A DNA stretch of 64,000 nucleotides from Polaribacter sp. Hel1_33_78 (GTDB lineage: Bacteria; Bacteroidota; Bacteroidia; Flavobacteriales; Flavobacteriaceae). How positions within the stretch are numbered: the stretch's first letter is position 1; every line of letters begins with the position of its first letter. The DNA lies in NCBI RefSeq assembly GCF_900106075.1, contig NZ_LT629794.1:972001-1036000 (forward strand), read 5' to 3'. The notes under the pieces were generated by a model. It made no database searches, had not been told where the DNA came from, and saw only the letters and a list, made by a program, of their open reading frames with translations. Positions 28,258-38,445 of the stretch are shown here, piece after piece. A program made the position numbers and the translations under genes.

Positions 28258-31200
28258 ATGAAAAAACAGTTAGTACTTCTTTTTTGCGGATTTTTAATAC
28301 AAGTTAACCTTGCTCAGGTCAACAATTCTGTGCTATCTTCAGGTGATTGGTTTAAATTTTCCATAGACACGACTGGTGTTTTTAAAATTGATAAAAATTT
28401 ATTGCAGCAAATTGGGGTTTCTACCAATGGCTTAAATCCGAAGAAACTACATATTTACGGAAATGGTGGCCAACTTTTACCGGAGGCAAATAGCGATTTT
28501 AGATTTGATGATTTACAAGAAAATGCCATTTATGTAGCAGGAGAAGAGGATGGTACTTTTGATAACAAGGATTACATTCTTTTTTATGCAACAGGTCCGC
28601 ATGACTGGGAGGTAAATACAACGAGTAATTCCATAAAACACAGGCAGAATATTTATACGGACAAGGGATATTATTTTATAACAGTAAATAATACGGATGG
28701 AAAAAGAATTACTCAAAAAAATCCAAATACAAATACCCCAGCTGCCCCAATAACAATTTTTGATGATTATATTTTTCATGAAAAAGAGGAGAAAAATATT
28801 ATAGCCGTGGGCACACAATGGTTTTTTGAAGAAGATTTTAATATACAAAATACACAAAGTTTTAAAATTCCTTTTCCGAATGCAGTGGCAAATGAGAACT
28901 TAAATGTAAGAGTTAGAGGGGTGTCTAATTCCGTCGTTTCATCTTCGATGGTAGTGAAAGTGAACGGACAAGATTTGCTAACCCTTGATTATGCAGGAAT
29001 AAATTTAAGCTCTTTAACAAAAGCATATGCAGTAGAAAGAAACGCTAATATTTCAAATAGTGCTGAAAATATAGAGATTGAGATTACTTTTAATAATAAT
29101 GGAAATCCATCCGCAAGTGCATTTTTAGATTACATAGAAATTGTTGGGAAAAAACAATTGACGTTTAGTGATTTTCAGTTTTCATTTAGAAGTTTTGCAC
29201 AAGCAACTGCAACAGGAACAGTAGAGTATCAAATAAGTAATGGGAGCGCTGCTTTTCAGGTTTGGGATGTTACGAACCCTATTGCTCCGCAAATCATTAC
29301 CAATCAGAGTGCGGCAAACAATTTTACCTTTAAAGACAATGCAGGTGTTCTAAAAGAATATATAGTTTTAGATGATTCTGATTTTTACAAACCAGAAATC
29401 ATAGAAAATGCTAAAGTTAAAAATCAGAATTTACATGCTTTAAAGGACATTAATTATATTCTAATAACAAATTCGGAACTTTCTGCGCAAGCACAAAGGT
29501 TGGCAGATTATCATCAGGTGAATTCGAATATTACCACTAAAGTAGTTTTGATTGATGAAATTTATAATGAATTTTCTTCGGGTTCAAAAGATATTACAGG
29601 AATTCGAGATTTTCTAAAAAAAGTATATACTAGAAATTCATCAGAAGAAACAAAACTAAAATATGTCTGCTTTTTTGGGGATGCGTCTTATGATTATAAA
29701 GACAGAATTCAAGGAAATAATAATATTGTTCCAGTAAAACTATCCACCAGTAGTTTCAACTTAGCATCATCATGGGTAACGGATGACTTTTTTGTAATGC
29801 TAGAAGACAATGAAGGGTCCATGTCCACCGCCCATACAATTGATGTTGCCTCCAGTCGAATACCGGTTTCTACAGTTTCTGAAGCAACTCTCGTAGTTGA
29901 TAAAATTTTAAGGTATTACGACAAAAAATCCATTGGAGATTGGCGCAACACCATAACCTTATTGGCAGATGATATAGATAAAGCAGGAGAAGAAGTTATT
30001 GAGCAAGGAGTAGAGTCTATTGCGGATGAAATAAAAAATAATAAGAAGATTTTTAATGTTAATAAAATTTATTTGGATGCTTTTGTACAGGAAAATTCTT
30101 CGGGTGGAGAACGATATCCAGAAGTTAACAAAGCAATTACCAATGCCATTGAAAAAGGAACTTTATTATTTGATTACTTTGGTCATGGAGGGGAAGATGG
30201 TTTTGCAGCAGAAAGAATATTAACCGTTCCCCAAGTTAAGGGTTTTAATAATCCCAATTCATTGCCGCTTTTAATTACGGTTACCTGCGATTTCTCTAGA
30301 TTCGACAACCCTAATAGAATTACAGCTGGCGAACTCACTTTAAAAAATGCAACAGGTGGTGCAGCAAGTATGATTACAACGACTAGAGAGGTTTATATTT
30401 CAACTGGTCAGCGTTTCAATGAACAATTAATTCGAAAGTTGCTAGCCTTTAATGATGAGAATTTAACAATTTCAGAAGCTTTAATGGCGACTAAAAACCA
30501 GTTTTCTAGTAACCAAAAATTCTTTATTTTTTCTTTTGGAGATGCTGCTATGAAATTAGCAATTCCGAAACCAAATATTCGCATCACAAAGATGAATGAT
30601 GTAGCCGTAACACAGTCGTTAGATACGATAAAAGCCTTGTCTAAAGTAAAGTTTGAAGGCGTGGTAACCGATGAATCAGATGCAGTTTTAACCAATTTTA
30701 ATGGCACACTTTCTACCACCGTTTTTGATAAGTTAATTGACAAAACAACGCTAGACAATGATGGCTTTGGTATTAAAATGCCTTTCGATACACAAGATAG
30801 TAAGTTGTTTAGAGGGAAGTCTACCGTAGAAAACGGCGTTTTTAGTTTCGATTTTATTGTGCCGAAAGATATTAAAGTTGCGTATGGACCAGGAAAATTA
30901 AGTTTTTATGCAGAAAATGGCGAAATAGACAAAGCTGGCTACAATTTTGATGTGGTTGTTGGTGGAATAGATGAAAACGCTCCAGAGGATACTGTTGGAC
31001 CTGAAATACAGTTATTTATGAACGATGAATCGTTTATAGATGGAGGTAACACCAATGCATCTCCGAATTTAATTGCTGTTTTGTCTGATGCTAGCGGAAT
31101 TAATACCTCTATAACTGCCGTAGATCATGATATAGTGGGCGTTCTAGATGGAGATACTTCAAATCCAATTATTTTAAATGATTTTTATCAAACTGAATTA

Positions 31201-31653
31201 AACGATTTTTCTAGTGGAAAAGTTACCTATACGCTCAGAGATTTAGAGGTGGGCCGGCACACATTGAAATTAAAAGTATGGGATACTTACAATAACTCCT
31301 CAGAAAGCACGTTAAATTTTGTGGTTGTGAGTGACGCCATTTTAAATTTAGAAAATGTGTTAAATTATCCAAATCCTTTCGTAAATTATACAGAGTTTTG
31401 GTTCAATCATAACAAGCCAAATGAACCTTTAGAGGTTCAGGTTCAGATTTTTACAGTTTCTGGTAAATTGGTAAAAACTATCAATCAAAATGTTCAAACT
31501 ACAGGTAATTTATCAAGAAGTATTACCTGGAATGGTTTAGACGATTTTGGTAATAAAATAGGAAAAGGAGTATACGTTTATAAAGTAAGAGTAAAATCAA
31601 CAGCCAGCAATCTAGTGTCAGAGAAGTATGAAAAATTAGTAATACTGCAATAA
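28258..31653 (+). CDS. porU: Type IX secretion sortase PorU
   Basis: This surface cysteine protease of 1131 residues removes the C-terminal signal of T9SS cargo and links the cargo to A-LPS. After a signal peptide (LVLLFCGFLIQVNLAQ) and N-terminal beta-rich domains lies the C25 peptidase domain with His643 in FDYFGHGGEDG and Cys677 in LITVTCDFSRFD. The C terminus has a FlgD-like Ig domain (LNYPNPFVNYTEF, then GKGVYVYKVRVKS). The ATG at 28258 gives a proper signal peptide; an upstream in-frame TTG does not. porV follows after 47 bases. PorU acts in a complex with PorV, so the order is functional. Confidence 0.96.
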   Translation: MKKQLVLLFCGFLIQVNLAQVNNSVLSSGDWFKFSIDTTGVFKIDKNLLQQIGVSTNGLNPKKLHIYGNGGQLLPEANSDFRFDDLQENAIYVAGEEDGTFDNKDYILFYATGPHDWEVNTTSNSIKHRQNIYTDKGYYFITVNNTDGKRITQKNPNTNTPAAPITIFDDYIFHEKEEKNIIAVGTQWFFEEDFNIQNTQSFKIPFPNAVANENLNVRVRGVSNSVVSSSMVVKVNGQDLLTLDYAGINLSSLTKAYAVERNANISNSAENIEIEITFNNNGNPSASAFLDYIEIVGKKQLTFSDFQFSFRSFAQATATGTVEYQISNGSAAFQVWDVTNPIAPQIITNQSAANNFTFKDNAGVLKEYIVLDDSDFYKPEIIENAKVKNQNLHALKDINYILITNSELSAQAQRLADYHQVNSNITTKVVLIDEIYNEFSSGSKDITGIRDFLKKVYTRNSSEETKLKYVCFFGDASYDYKDRIQGNNNIVPVKLSTSSFNLASSWVTDDFFVMLEDNEGSMSTAHTIDVASSRIPVSTVSEATLVVDKILRYYDKKSIGDWRNTITLLADDIDKAGEEVIEQGVESIADEIKNNKKIFNVNKIYLDAFVQENSSGGERYPEVNKAITNAIEKGTLLFDYFGHGGEDGFAAERILTVPQVKGFNNPNSLPLLITVTCDFSRFDNPNRITAGELTLKNATGGAASMITTTREVYISTGQRFNEQLIRKLLAFNDENLTISEALMATKNQFSSNQKFFIFSFGDAAMKLAIPKPNIRITKMNDVAVTQSLDTIKALSKVKFEGVVTDESDAVLTNFNGTLSTTVFDKLIDKTTLDNDGFGIKMPFDTQDSKLFRGKSTVENGVFSFDFIVPKDIKVAYGPGKLSFYAENGEIDKAGYNFDVVVGGIDENAPEDTVGPEIQLFMNDESFIDGGNTNASPNLIAVLSDASGINTSITAVDHDIVGVLDGDTSNPIILNDFYQTELNDFSSGKVTYTLRDLEVGRHTLKLKVWDTYNNSSESTLNFVVVSDAILNLENVLNYPNPFVNYTEFWFNHNKPNEPLEVQVQIFTVSGKLVKTINQNVQTTGNLSRSITWNGLDDFGNKIGKGVYVYKVRVKSTASNLVSEKYEKLVILQ

Positions 31654-31700
31654 AAATTAGATATTTGCTGAACTAACTAAACTAACGAGAAAAACAGAAA

Positions 31701-32855
31701 ATGAGGAAATTAGGATTTTGTATGGCACTTTGTGCTTTAGTAAGTTTAAAAATAAACGCTCAAACCGATACACAACAAACGGGAGGAATTACAACTGCAA
31801 CTCCGTTTTTGTTAATTGTACCTGATGCTAGAGCAGGTGGAATGGGAGATATGGGAGTTGCCACAACGGCAGATGCTTTTTCTTTATTTCATAATCCAGC
31901 AAAAATAGTTTTTAGTGATAGACAAATAAAAACAGGACTTACCTATTCGCCTTGGTTACGTAATTTAACTGATGATATTTTTATAGGAAGTGGTTCCTAC
32001 ATTAATCGATTTAGTGAAAATTCAGCTTGGGGTGCCGATTTTAAATATTTTTCTTTAGGTCAAATAGATTTAACAGACAATCAAGGAAATCCTAACGGAA
32101 CGATAAATCCGAATGAACTCGTTGCAACAGGCTCTTATGCTTTAAAATTAAGTGAAACCTTTTCTATGGGAGTTTCTTTAAAATATATACGTTCTAATTT
32201 AGCATTTAATGGAACTGCCGGAAATACCTTGCAGCCGATCAATTCTTTTGCGGTAGATGTTTCTGGATATTATCAGTCTTTTGAGCAAAATTATGGCAAT
32301 TTTAACGGACGTTATAGAATAGGGTTTAACATTTCTAATATTGGTCCAAAAGTTTCTTATGTTCCTGGTCAGGAAGATTTTATACCAACAAATTTAAAGT
32401 TTGGTGGTGGTTTTGATTTTATCTTGGACGATTACAATATCATTTCAACTACTGTTGAATTTACAAAATTATTAGTACCTACGCCACCAATTAGAGATGG
32501 CGATGGGAATGTTATTGACGGAAAAGAGGATGAAGATATAGGATGGATTCAAGGGATGTTTAGTTCTTTTGGTGACGCACCAGGTGGATTTAGTGAAGAG
32601 TTAAAAGAATTTACCTATGCTTTAGGAGCAGAGTATTTATACAACAATGCATTTGCTTTAAGAGCAGGATATTTTCATGAGAGTGAGGACAAAGGAAATA
32701 GACAATATTTTACGCTAGGAGGCGGATTTAAAACCAACGCTCTAAATATAGATTTATCTTATTTAATTAATTCTTCTGATGTGAATAATCCATTAGAAAA
32801 TTCATTACGTTTTTCTTTATCTTTTGATTTAGGAGAAATCTATGATAATTATTAA
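31701..32855 (+). CDS. porV: Type IX secretion outer-membrane protein PorV
   Basis: The protein of 384 residues has a signal peptide ending at KINAQ and is a predicted FadL-like 14-strand beta-barrel. The family signature PDARAGGMGDMGVATTAD is followed by HNPAKIVFSD, and the protein ends in a strand with aromatic residues (LRFSLSFDLGEIYDNY). PorV (LptO) shuttles cargo from the secretion pore to the PorU sortase complex. It is in one unit with porU and is followed by a clear hairpin terminator. Confidence 0.96.
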   Translation: MRKLGFCMALCALVSLKINAQTDTQQTGGITTATPFLLIVPDARAGGMGDMGVATTADAFSLFHNPAKIVFSDRQIKTGLTYSPWLRNLTDDIFIGSGSYINRFSENSAWGADFKYFSLGQIDLTDNQGNPNGTINPNELVATGSYALKLSETFSMGVSLKYIRSNLAFNGTAGNTLQPINSFAVDVSGYYQSFEQNYGNFNGRYRIGFNISNIGPKVSYVPGQEDFIPTNLKFGGGFDFILDDYNIISTTVEFTKLLVPTPPIRDGDGNVIDGKEDEDIGWIQGMFSSFGDAPGGFSEELKEFTYALGAEYLYNNAFALRAGYFHESEDKGNRQYFTLGGGFKTNALNIDLSYLINSSDVNNPLENSLRFSLSFDLGEIYDNY

Positions 32856-32890
32856 TAGTGATAAATTTTTATTAAATTTACAAGATACAA

Positions 32891-32916
32891 AGCAGTCAAA
32901 AAAGACTGCTTTTTTT
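32891..32916 (+). terminator. Hairpin terminator after porV
   Basis: The stem AGCAGTC / GACTGCT (32891-32897, 32904-32910) has an A6 loop and is followed by T6. It lies 35 bases after the porV stop and only 13 bases before the cdd start codon. Confidence 0.88.
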
Positions 32917-32929
32917 GACGCTATTATTT

Positions 32930-33412
32930 ATGAGAAAAATTGAAATATCGACATCAGTAACTGTTTACACTGATGTATCAGAACTTTCTTCAGAAGATAA
33001 AATGTTAATGGACAAAGCTGTAGAAGCCCGAAAAAAGGCCTACGCACCGTATTCTAAATTTAAGGTTGGTGCAGCATTGCTATTAGAAAATAACCAAATT
33101 GTTTTAGGAAATAACCAAGAAAATGCGGCGTATCCATCAGGTATGTGCGCAGAACGCGTAGCTATTTGGAAAGCAGGTTCAGAGTTTCCGGGTGTAAAAA
33201 TTTTAAAATTAGTTATTTCTGCAAGTTCGTCAATCACAAAAGTTGAGAGGCCTGTAGGCCCTTGTGGTGCTTGCCGACAATCTTTATCAGAATATGAAAT
33301 TAAACAAAAACAACCTTTTGAAGTTTTGTTTATGGGCGAAGTAGGTGAGATTGTAAAAACAGCATCATTACTGTCATTATTGCCTTTTTCTTTTGATAGT
33401 TCTTATTTGTAA
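32930..33412 (+). CDS. cdd: Cytidine deaminase
   Basis: This zinc-dependent tetrameric-type cytidine deaminase of 160 residues belongs to pyrimidine salvage. Zinc site and catalytic glutamate: NAAYPSGMCAERVAI (Cys-Ala-Glu) and GPCGACRQSLSEY (two cysteines). Substrate-binding region: APYSKFKVGAALLLENN. The ATG at 32930 is preferred over an in-frame TTG at 32915 that falls within the terminator T-tract. Because a terminator ends 13 bases upstream, expression needs read-through or a very short leader from a promoter inside the hairpin region. Confidence 0.95.
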   Translation: MRKIEISTSVTVYTDVSELSSEDKMLMDKAVEARKKAYAPYSKFKVGAALLLENNQIVLGNNQENAAYPSGMCAERVAIWKAGSEFPGVKILKLVISASSSITKVERPVGPCGACRQSLSEYEIKQKQPFEVLFMGEVGEIVKTASLLSLLPFSFDSSYL

Positions 33413-33471
33413 AAGAGTATTTTCTAATTAAATGTTAACTGTTGCCTTGACTAAAGAATCTCTTTTAAAAT

Positions 33472-33858
33472 ATGAAATCAGACATCACTTCAAGAAAAGA
33501 CATTCAACATATTATTAAAAAATTTTATGATTGCTTATTGGTTGATGAAAAAATGATCCCTTTTTTTAAAGATATTATTGCTGAAAAGCATTTAGAGCAA
33601 CATTTAGAGAGTATCACAGATTTTTGGAACGACATTATTTTTGATACAAATACATATCAAAACAATGTCATGCAAAAACACCTTGATAAAAATGCTTTTG
33701 TGAATTTTAAAAAAGAACATTTCACCATTTGGATATCGTATTTTTTTGAAACAATTGAGACCTTTTATTTAGGTGATAATTCTGAGAGAATGAAGTCTAG
33801 GGCGCAATCTATCGCGACAGTGATGCAATTAAAATTGCATTTATATGAGGGAAAATAA
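33472..33858 (+). CDS. Group III truncated haemoglobin
   Basis: This small haem protein of 128 residues has a 2-on-2 globin fold. It has the group III character: FYDCLLVDEKMIPFFKDI at the B-C helices, ITDFWNDIIF in the E helix, and KEHFTIWISYFFETI with the proximal His83 and the F-G helix tryptophan. Such proteins bind oxygen, nitric oxide or sulfide; the true ligand is not known here. It lies 59 bases after cdd on the same strand. Confidence 0.85.
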   Translation: MKSDITSRKDIQHIIKKFYDCLLVDEKMIPFFKDIIAEKHLEQHLESITDFWNDIIFDTNTYQNNVMQKHLDKNAFVNFKKEHFTIWISYFFETIETFYLGDNSERMKSRAQSIATVMQLKLHLYEGK

Positions 33859-33956
33859 ATGTTATTTCTGAGGTTAGATTTCGTTTTTTCATTGGATGTA
33901 ATCTTCTTTTCATAATTAAACGGCGTAATTTTATACAAATTGATAATTAGATAAAA

Positions 33957-35021
33957 ATGAACTCATCAAGAATTACGGGTACAGGAACTTTTATTCCATC
34001 TTTAAAAAAAGAGAATGCAGATTTTCTAGAAGATGAATTTTTAAATAATGACGGTTCTACGTTTTCATCTGATAATGATCTTATTATCGAAAAATTTAAA
34101 GCAATTACAGGTATTACAGAAAGGCGATATGCAAAAGATGAATACACCACTTCAGATTTGGCTTTTTTTGCCGCCCAAAAAGCAATAGAAGATGCGAACC
34201 TGCATAAAGAGGAATTAGATTATATTATTGTAGCACATAATTTTGGTGATGTAAAGCAAGGCACCATTCAAGGAGATATGTTGCCAAGTATAGCAACAAG
34301 GGTAAAATATAAATTGGAAATTGAGAATCCGAATTGTGTTGCCTATGATATTTTATTTGGTTGTCCTGGTTGGATAGAAGGTGTTATTCAAGCACAAGCT
34401 TTTATCAAAGCCGGCATCGCAAAAAAGTGTTTGGTTATCGGAGCAGAAACTTTATCAAGAGTTATTGATAAGTATGATCGTGATTCAATGATATATAGTG
34501 ATGGAGCAGGAGCATGTATCGTAGAAAAAACGGAAGAATCTGATTCTGGAATTTTAAGTCATGCAACACAAACTTTTGCGAAAGACGAAGCCTACTTTTT
34601 ACATTATGGAGGGTCTTATAAGCAAGAGGAAGACCAAAATGTGCGGTATATAAAAATGTTTGGACGTAAGATTTATGAATTTGCAATTACCAATGTTCCG
34701 GCTGCAATGAAAGCTGCTTTAGAAAAAAGTGGTCTTGAAATTGATGATGTAAAGAAAATATTGATTCATCAAGCCAATGAAAAAATGGATGAAGCTATCA
34801 TCAAACGATTTTATAGATTGTACAAAAAACCAGTTCCAAAAGGAGTAATGCCTATGAGCATTCATAAATTAGGAAACAGTTCTGTGGCTACTGTGCCAAC
34901 TTTATTAGACTTAGTTTTGAAAGGGAAAATTGAAAATCAGCAGCTAAACAAGGGAGATGTAATTATGTTAGCTTCTGTTGGTGCGGGTATGAACATCAAT
35001 GCAATTGTTTATAAGGTTTAA
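33957..35021 (+). CDS. Ketoacyl-ACP synthase III-family enzyme
   Basis: This thiolase-fold condensing enzyme of 354 residues has the Cys-His-Asn triad: Cys136 in ILFGCPGWIEG, His271 in LIHQANEKMDEA and Asn307 in LGNSSVATVP. The N terminus (ITGTGTFIPSL, then ITGITERRYAK) matches the KAS III group. It differs from housekeeping FabH in a longer loop (EFLNNDGSTFSSDNDLI). It may start fatty acid synthesis from acetyl- or branched acyl-CoA or make a special beta-ketoacyl product. No other fatty acid gene is adjacent, so the exact role is open. Confidence 0.85.
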   Translation: MNSSRITGTGTFIPSLKKENADFLEDEFLNNDGSTFSSDNDLIIEKFKAITGITERRYAKDEYTTSDLAFFAAQKAIEDANLHKEELDYIIVAHNFGDVKQGTIQGDMLPSIATRVKYKLEIENPNCVAYDILFGCPGWIEGVIQAQAFIKAGIAKKCLVIGAETLSRVIDKYDRDSMIYSDGAGACIVEKTEESDSGILSHATQTFAKDEAYFLHYGGSYKQEEDQNVRYIKMFGRKIYEFAITNVPAAMKAALEKSGLEIDDVKKILIHQANEKMDEAIIKRFYRLYKKPVPKGVMPMSIHKLGNSSVATVPTLLDLVLKGKIENQQLNKGDVIMLASVGAGMNINAIVYKV

Positions 35022-35193
35022 GGTTGATTTATTTGTAAATTTAATGATGTTTTTAGGTGTCTCTGTATCCGGAATTTAGAAACACCAGAAATTGTTTGTC
35101 CCAAAAAGCTATATCATTTTGAGGAATTCTAATTTATCTTAAAAAATATCAATTTCAGTATTTAAAATTTAATCTGAAATAGTATTTTTGCGC

Positions 35194-36729
35194 ATGCAAC
35201 AACACAACGTACTTATATTAGATTTTGGATCGCAATACACGCAATTAATTGCAAGAAGAGTCAGAGAGTTAAACATTTATTGTGAAATTCACCCGTATAA
35301 TCATCCACCAAAAGAATTAGAAAATTTTAAAGCAATCATCTTATCAGGAAGTCCAAATTCTGTAAGAGGAGAAACTGTTTTACATCCAGATTTATCAGAA
35401 ATCAGAGGTAAAAAACCTTTGTTAGCGGTTTGTTATGGAGCGCAATATTTAGCACATTTTTCTGGTGGAAAAGTAGCGCCTTCCAACACAAGAGAATACG
35501 GAAGAGCAAATTTATCCTTTATAAAAGAGGAGGAAACTTTCTTTCAAAATATTTCTGAAGGAAGCCAAGTTTGGATGAGTCATTCAGACACAATTAAAGA
35601 CTTACCTACAAATGGTGTTCTATTAGCAAGTACAAAAGATGTAGAAAATGCTGCTTTTAAAATTGAAGGGGAACAAACATTCGCTATTCAATTTCATCCA
35701 GAAGTATATCATTCTAAAGACGGAAAGCAATTATTAGAAAATTTTTTAGTAAAAATTGCAGAGGTGGCACAAACTTGGACACCAGACTCTTTTGTAGAAA
35801 GTACAGTGGCAGCAATTAAAGAAAAAGTGGGCAATGATAAAGTAGTTTTAGGGCTTTCAGGAGGAGTAGACTCATCTGTAGCAGCTGTTTTATTGAACAA
35901 AGCAATTGGTAAAAATCTATATTGTATTTTTGTAAATAATGGATTACTGCGTAAAAATGAATTCGAAACCGTATTAGCAAGATACGAAGGTATGGGCTTA
36001 AACGTTAAAGGTGTAGATGCATCGGCACGTTTTTTGCAAGCCCTAAAAGGTGTTGTAGATCCTGAGAAAAAAAGAAAAGCAATTGGAAACGCTTTTATTG
36101 AAGTTTTTGATGATGAGGCACATAAAATTACGGGTGTAAATTGGCTAGCACAAGGAACTATTTATCCAGATGTAATTGAATCTGTTTCCGTAAACGGCGG
36201 TCCATCTGCAACCATAAAAAGTCATCATAATGTGGGAGGTTTACCAGATTATATGAAGTTGAAAATTGTGGAGCCTTTGAGAATGATTTTCAAAGACGAA
36301 GTAAGAAGAGTAGGTGCTTCTATGGGAATCGACCCTGAATTATTAGGACGCCATCCTTTTCCTGGTCCAGGATTGGGTATCAGGATTTTAGGAGATATTA
36401 CTGCAGAAAAAGTTCGTATTTTGCAAGAGGTAGATGCCATTTTTGTAAATGGATTAAAAGAAGATGGTTTGTATGATAAAGTATGGCAAGCCGGCGCTAT
36501 GTTATTACCGGTAAATTCTGTTGGAGTTATGGGTGATGAAAGAACGTATGAAAAAGTAGTCGCTTTAAGGGCGGTGGAAAGCACAGATGGAATGACTGCA
36601 GATTGGGTAGATTTACCCTATACGTTTTTGCAAAAAACATCAAACAAAATAATAAATCAAGTAAAAGGTGTAAATAGAGTTGTGTATGATATTAGCTCGA
36701 AACCACCTGCAACAATAGAATGGGAATAA
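35194..36729 (+). CDS. guaA: GMP synthase (glutamine-hydrolysing)
   Basis: The enzyme converts XMP to GMP. Its 511 residues include a class I glutamine amidotransferase domain with Cys80 ([11 protein letters not shown]), His168 and Glu170 (QFHPEVYHS), an ATP pyrophosphatase domain with SGGVDSS at 222-228, and a C-terminal dimerisation domain ending KPPATIEWE. The ATG at 35194 is chosen; an upstream in-frame TTG overlaps a TATTTTTG element (35183-35190) that matches the Bacteroidota -7 motif. If that element is used, the mRNA would be nearly leaderless. The next gene follows after 5 bases. Confidence 0.97.
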   Translation: MQQHNVLILDFGSQYTQLIARRVRELNIYCEIHPYNHPPKELENFKAIILSGSPNSVRGETVLHPDLSEIRGKKPLLAVCYGAQYLAHFSGGKVAPSNTREYGRANLSFIKEEETFFQNISEGSQVWMSHSDTIKDLPTNGVLLASTKDVENAAFKIEGEQTFAIQFHPEVYHSKDGKQLLENFLVKIAEVAQTWTPDSFVESTVAAIKEKVGNDKVVLGLSGGVDSSVAAVLLNKAIGKNLYCIFVNNGLLRKNEFETVLARYEGMGLNVKGVDASARFLQALKGVVDPEKKRKAIGNAFIEVFDDEAHKITGVNWLAQGTIYPDVIESVSVNGGPSATIKSHHNVGGLPDYMKLKIVEPLRMIFKDEVRRVGASMGIDPELLGRHPFPGPGLGIRILGDITAEKVRILQEVDAIFVNGLKEDGLYDKVWQAGAMLLPVNSVGVMGDERTYEKVVALRAVESTDGMTADWVDLPYTFLQKTSNKIINQVKGVNRVVYDISSKPPATIEWE

Positions 36730-36734
36730 GATAT

Positions 36735-38339
36735 ATGAAGCATTTAAAATTTTTTATTTTTCTGTGTATTTTAACGTTCACAGTTTCTTGTGGTCAACAA
36801 AAAAAATATATTCAGTACAAGGTTAAAAAAGGGGAAACGATTAGTGTTATTGCTGCTAATTTGAGCATGAAAAAGAAAGATTTATTGCGTTTAAATCCAG
36901 ATGTTGTAAGTGAACCTAGAACAAATTCTTTTATTGTTGTTCCAGAAAAAAAGCTAAATAACTACAAAAACAAAATAAAAGAGCGTCCAAAAGATATTTC
37001 TGATGCTGAATTGACGGAAGATGAAATTATAGATGAAAAAGTGAAACTTTTAGAGGAGCTAAAAGAAAAGTTTGTTGTTTATGAAGTAAAAAAAGGAGAT
37101 ACTTTTTACAGTTTTAAGAAGAAATTTAATGTTACTAGAGGAGAATTATTAATCTTAAATCCTGAACTAGTAGAAGGTTTAAAAGTAGGTCAAATTTTAA
37201 AAATTAAAGAAATTCCGGTAGGTGTAGTTTCAGATGAAATTTTTTATAATGATTATCTGCAACCAGAAACCACTTTAAAAATAGCATTGTTATTGCCTTT
37301 TAGAACAGATAAATATAATAATGATACCATTGCTGCGCAACAGATATTTAGTAAAAACGCAACTTTAGTAAACATTGCAACCGATTTTTTTATGGGTGCA
37401 GAAATAGCTGTAGATTCTCTAAGAACAAAGGGTATAGATATAGAATTAAATGTTTTTGACACAGGAGCCAGAAGAGCAGATGGTATAAGACGTATTATTT
37501 CAGAGAAAGACTTGGGTAGTAATCATGCGATAATTGGTCCATTATATTCAGAGGAAGTACAAATGGTAGCTAACAATGTGAGCGTACCTGTTATTTTTCC
37601 AGTATACTCTAGTAGTCAATCAAACTTTTCTTCCGCTAATATTATAAAAACTTCACCAGAGAAAAGTGTCTTTAGAGAAGAGTTGGAGAGATATATCAAA
37701 GAGAAGTTTGGTTCGGGGAATATTATTATTGTGAGTGATACTAAATTTAAAAATATACAAACTAGTAGACTTTTAAAATCTTCATTAGAATTTGAGGATT
37801 CCATTTATAATGTGAATATCTTAACTCCGGACAAAGGATATATAGAAAAGTCTAGATTCCTAGAAGTCTTAAAACCAAATACAAAAAACTGGGTTATTTT
37901 AGCAACTGACAACAATGTAATTGTCGCAGATGCGATTAATAGTTTAATAAGTTTGCCAGAAGAAACTACTGCTAGAGTTCTTACTTTTGACAAAGCAGCA
38001 GTTTATGACAAGATTGATAATAGAAAATTAGCTCAGGTTGGTTTTACGTATGTAAGTGAGGAGTTTATTGATGAAAATTCTTTGTACTCAAGCGTTTTTA
38101 GAGAACAATATTTAAAAAAGAATAAAGCATTACCTTCTTTTTATGCAACCAAAGGATTTGATGTGACCTATGACATTATAGTGAGATTAGCATCTGGAAA
38201 CGATTTAAAAACAACTTTTAAGCAAGGAGTATCTTCGAGAATAGAAACAAAATTTGATTACAGAGCGAGTAATACAGAAAATCGAGGTTTGTTTATTGTA
38301 CAGTATAATGAAGATTTAACGTTAACCAAGTTGAAATAA
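36735..38339 (+). CDS. LysM lipoprotein with periplasmic ligand-binding domain
   Basis: This is a lipoprotein (lipobox TVSC, Cys19) with two LysM repeats, seen as YKVKKGETISVIAANLSMKK and YEVKKGDTFYSFKKKFNV. A region resembling type I periplasmic binding proteins follows (KIALLLPFR, GPLYSEEVQMVAN, VPVIFPVYSSS). LysM domains hold peptidoglycan, so the protein likely sits at the cell wall; the ligand of the C-terminal part is unknown. The ATG at 36735 gives a clean lipoprotein signal, unlike the in-frame ATG at 36720. It is coupled to guaA and ends before a strong hairpin. Confidence 0.82.
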   Translation: MKHLKFFIFLCILTFTVSCGQQKKYIQYKVKKGETISVIAANLSMKKKDLLRLNPDVVSEPRTNSFIVVPEKKLNNYKNKIKERPKDISDAELTEDEIIDEKVKLLEELKEKFVVYEVKKGDTFYSFKKKFNVTRGELLILNPELVEGLKVGQILKIKEIPVGVVSDEIFYNDYLQPETTLKIALLLPFRTDKYNNDTIAAQQIFSKNATLVNIATDFFMGAEIAVDSLRTKGIDIELNVFDTGARRADGIRRIISEKDLGSNHAIIGPLYSEEVQMVANNVSVPVIFPVYSSSQSNFSSANIIKTSPEKSVFREELERYIKEKFGSGNIIIVSDTKFKNIQTSRLLKSSLEFEDSIYNVNILTPDKGYIEKSRFLEVLKPNTKNWVILATDNNVIVADAINSLISLPEETTARVLTFDKAAVYDKIDNRKLAQVGFTYVSEEFIDENSLYSSVFREQYLKKNKALPSFYATKGFDVTYDIIVRLASGNDLKTTFKQGVSSRIETKFDYRASNTENRGLFIVQYNEDLTLTKLK

Positions 38340-38384
38340 GGTTTGGTTCGGCTACTAAAGTTATTGCGCTTAAATTTCTAAATG

Positions 38385-38429
38385 AATACTAATAAAAAAT
38401 CCGCTTTTAGCGGATTTTTTATTAGTATT
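38385..38429. terminator. Bidirectional hairpin terminator
   Basis: A perfect 20-bp stem (38385-38404 with 38410-38429) and a five-base loop, with the GC core CCGC/GCGG inside A- and T-runs. It sits between two convergent genes and has a T-tract in either direction. Confidence 0.92.
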
Positions 38430-38445
38430 AGAAAATGATGAAAGG

